Shown: positions 5,731 to 5,864 of the stretch, piece by piece | How positions within the stretch are numbered: the first letter of the stretch is position 1 | Layout of the letters: each line of letters starts with the position of its first letter | Assembly (NCBI GenBank): GCA_020846575.1 | Contig: JADLDQ010000298.1 | Coordinates: forward strand, 1 to 5,864 | Length of the DNA: 5,864 bases | Reading direction: 5' to 3' | Source of the DNA: Burkholderiales bacterium | GTDB taxonomy: Bacteria > Pseudomonadota > Gammaproteobacteria > Burkholderiales > SG8-39 | Made by a program: the position numbers and the translations under genes | The notes under the pieces: model-generated | Databases searched by the model: none | What the model saw: the letters and a program-made list of their open reading frames with translations, nothing else | What the model was told of the DNA's origin: nothing

Positions 5731-5864
5731 ATGGCCGGCCTAAAGGATCTTTCGATCGTCGATTCCAACACCGCGAAAACCACGACGGTGCCGCACTGCA
5801 CGCAGGCGGTGCTGTGCAGCGCGGCGCTTTGCGGCTCGAGCAACCTGACCGTGTTCAAGCGCAC
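5731..5864 (+). CDS. Unrecognised Cys/Ser/Thr-rich protein, N-terminal part (3' end outside window)
   Basis: The frame opens at ATG 5731 behind a well-placed AAGGAG and stays open for 44 full codons to the window edge. I do not recognise it. The visible protein begins MAGLKDLSIVDSNTAK, a short charged segment, followed by a region rich in Thr, Ser and Cys: TTTVPHCTQAVLC, then SAALCGSS. Cysteines are at 23, 29 and 34, and 11 of the 44 residues are Ser or Thr. There is no signal peptide or membrane segment. The order of a charged head and a Ser/Thr/Cys-rich tail could suit a precursor of a ribosomally made modified peptide, but no modification enzyme is in view and the frame may continue into an ordinary protein. 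It begins 26 bases after the stop of the truncated hydroxylase fragment and could share its transcript. Bases 5701-5780 are about 51% GC by hand count, below the fragment before it (about 67%). Confidence 0.6.
   Translation, partial: MAGLKDLSIVDSNTAKTTTVPHCTQAVLCSAALCGSSNLTVFKR

Noticed and set aside
5797..5840. Resemblance of AALCGSS in the right-end ORF to a methanobactin core
   Set aside because: The frame continues past this segment, the head does not look like a methanobactin leader, and a six- or seven-residue likeness is not evidence.
5571..5864. A - strand open frame across the right end
   Set aside because: It overlaps both the CoxL remnant and the ORF with the AAGGAG site, has no recognisable domain and looks like an antisense shadow.

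Overview
The window is GC-rich DNA with strong G/C third-position bias and long antisense open frames. It probably comes from a Pseudomonadota chromosome, perhaps a betaproteobacterium (Burkholderiales-like). That guess rests on composition, a Gram-negative-type signal peptide and the gene families present (UbiD-family decarboxylase, binding-protein-dependent ABC importer, CoxL/xanthine dehydrogenase-type hydroxylase). No marker gene fixes the taxonomy.

Layout: (1) Bases 1-881, + strand, hold the C-terminal part of a UbiD-family decarboxylase that starts outside the window. (2) Bases 882-983 are a short convergent gap containing a 25-bp imperfect tandem duplication and no convincing terminator. 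(3) Bases 984-5332, - strand, hold a three-gene ABC import operon, transcribed right to left as periplasmic binding protein (4016-5332), fused two-domain permease (2202-3881) and ATPase (984-2069). Gaps of 134 and 132 bases separate the genes. The first contains a GC-only dyad and the second a 16-bp-period direct repeat. (4) Bases 5333-5503 form a divergent intergenic region with a possible operon promoter on the - strand and a dyad next to a -10-like element on the + strand. (5) Bases 5516-5704, + strand, encode only the first ~55 residues of a molybdenum-hydroxylase large subunit (CoxL/XDH family), then a short unrelated tail and a stop, so this is a gene remnant. (6) Bases 5731-5864, + strand, hold the start of an unrecognised Cys/Ser/Thr-rich ORF with a clear Shine-Dalgarno sequence. 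It runs off the window in DNA of lower GC content.

The three transporter genes form a complete import system: the binding protein captures the ligand in the periplasm, the fused permease forms the whole membrane channel, and an ATPase dimer powers it. The binding protein most resembles PgtC of the Salmonella phosphoglycerate system and the wider iron/phosphonate/polyamine cluster, so the substrate cannot be fixed from sequence. The least ordinary part is the right end, where a truncated hydroxylase gene meets an unknown Cys-rich ORF. This looks like a rearrangement or insertion boundary.
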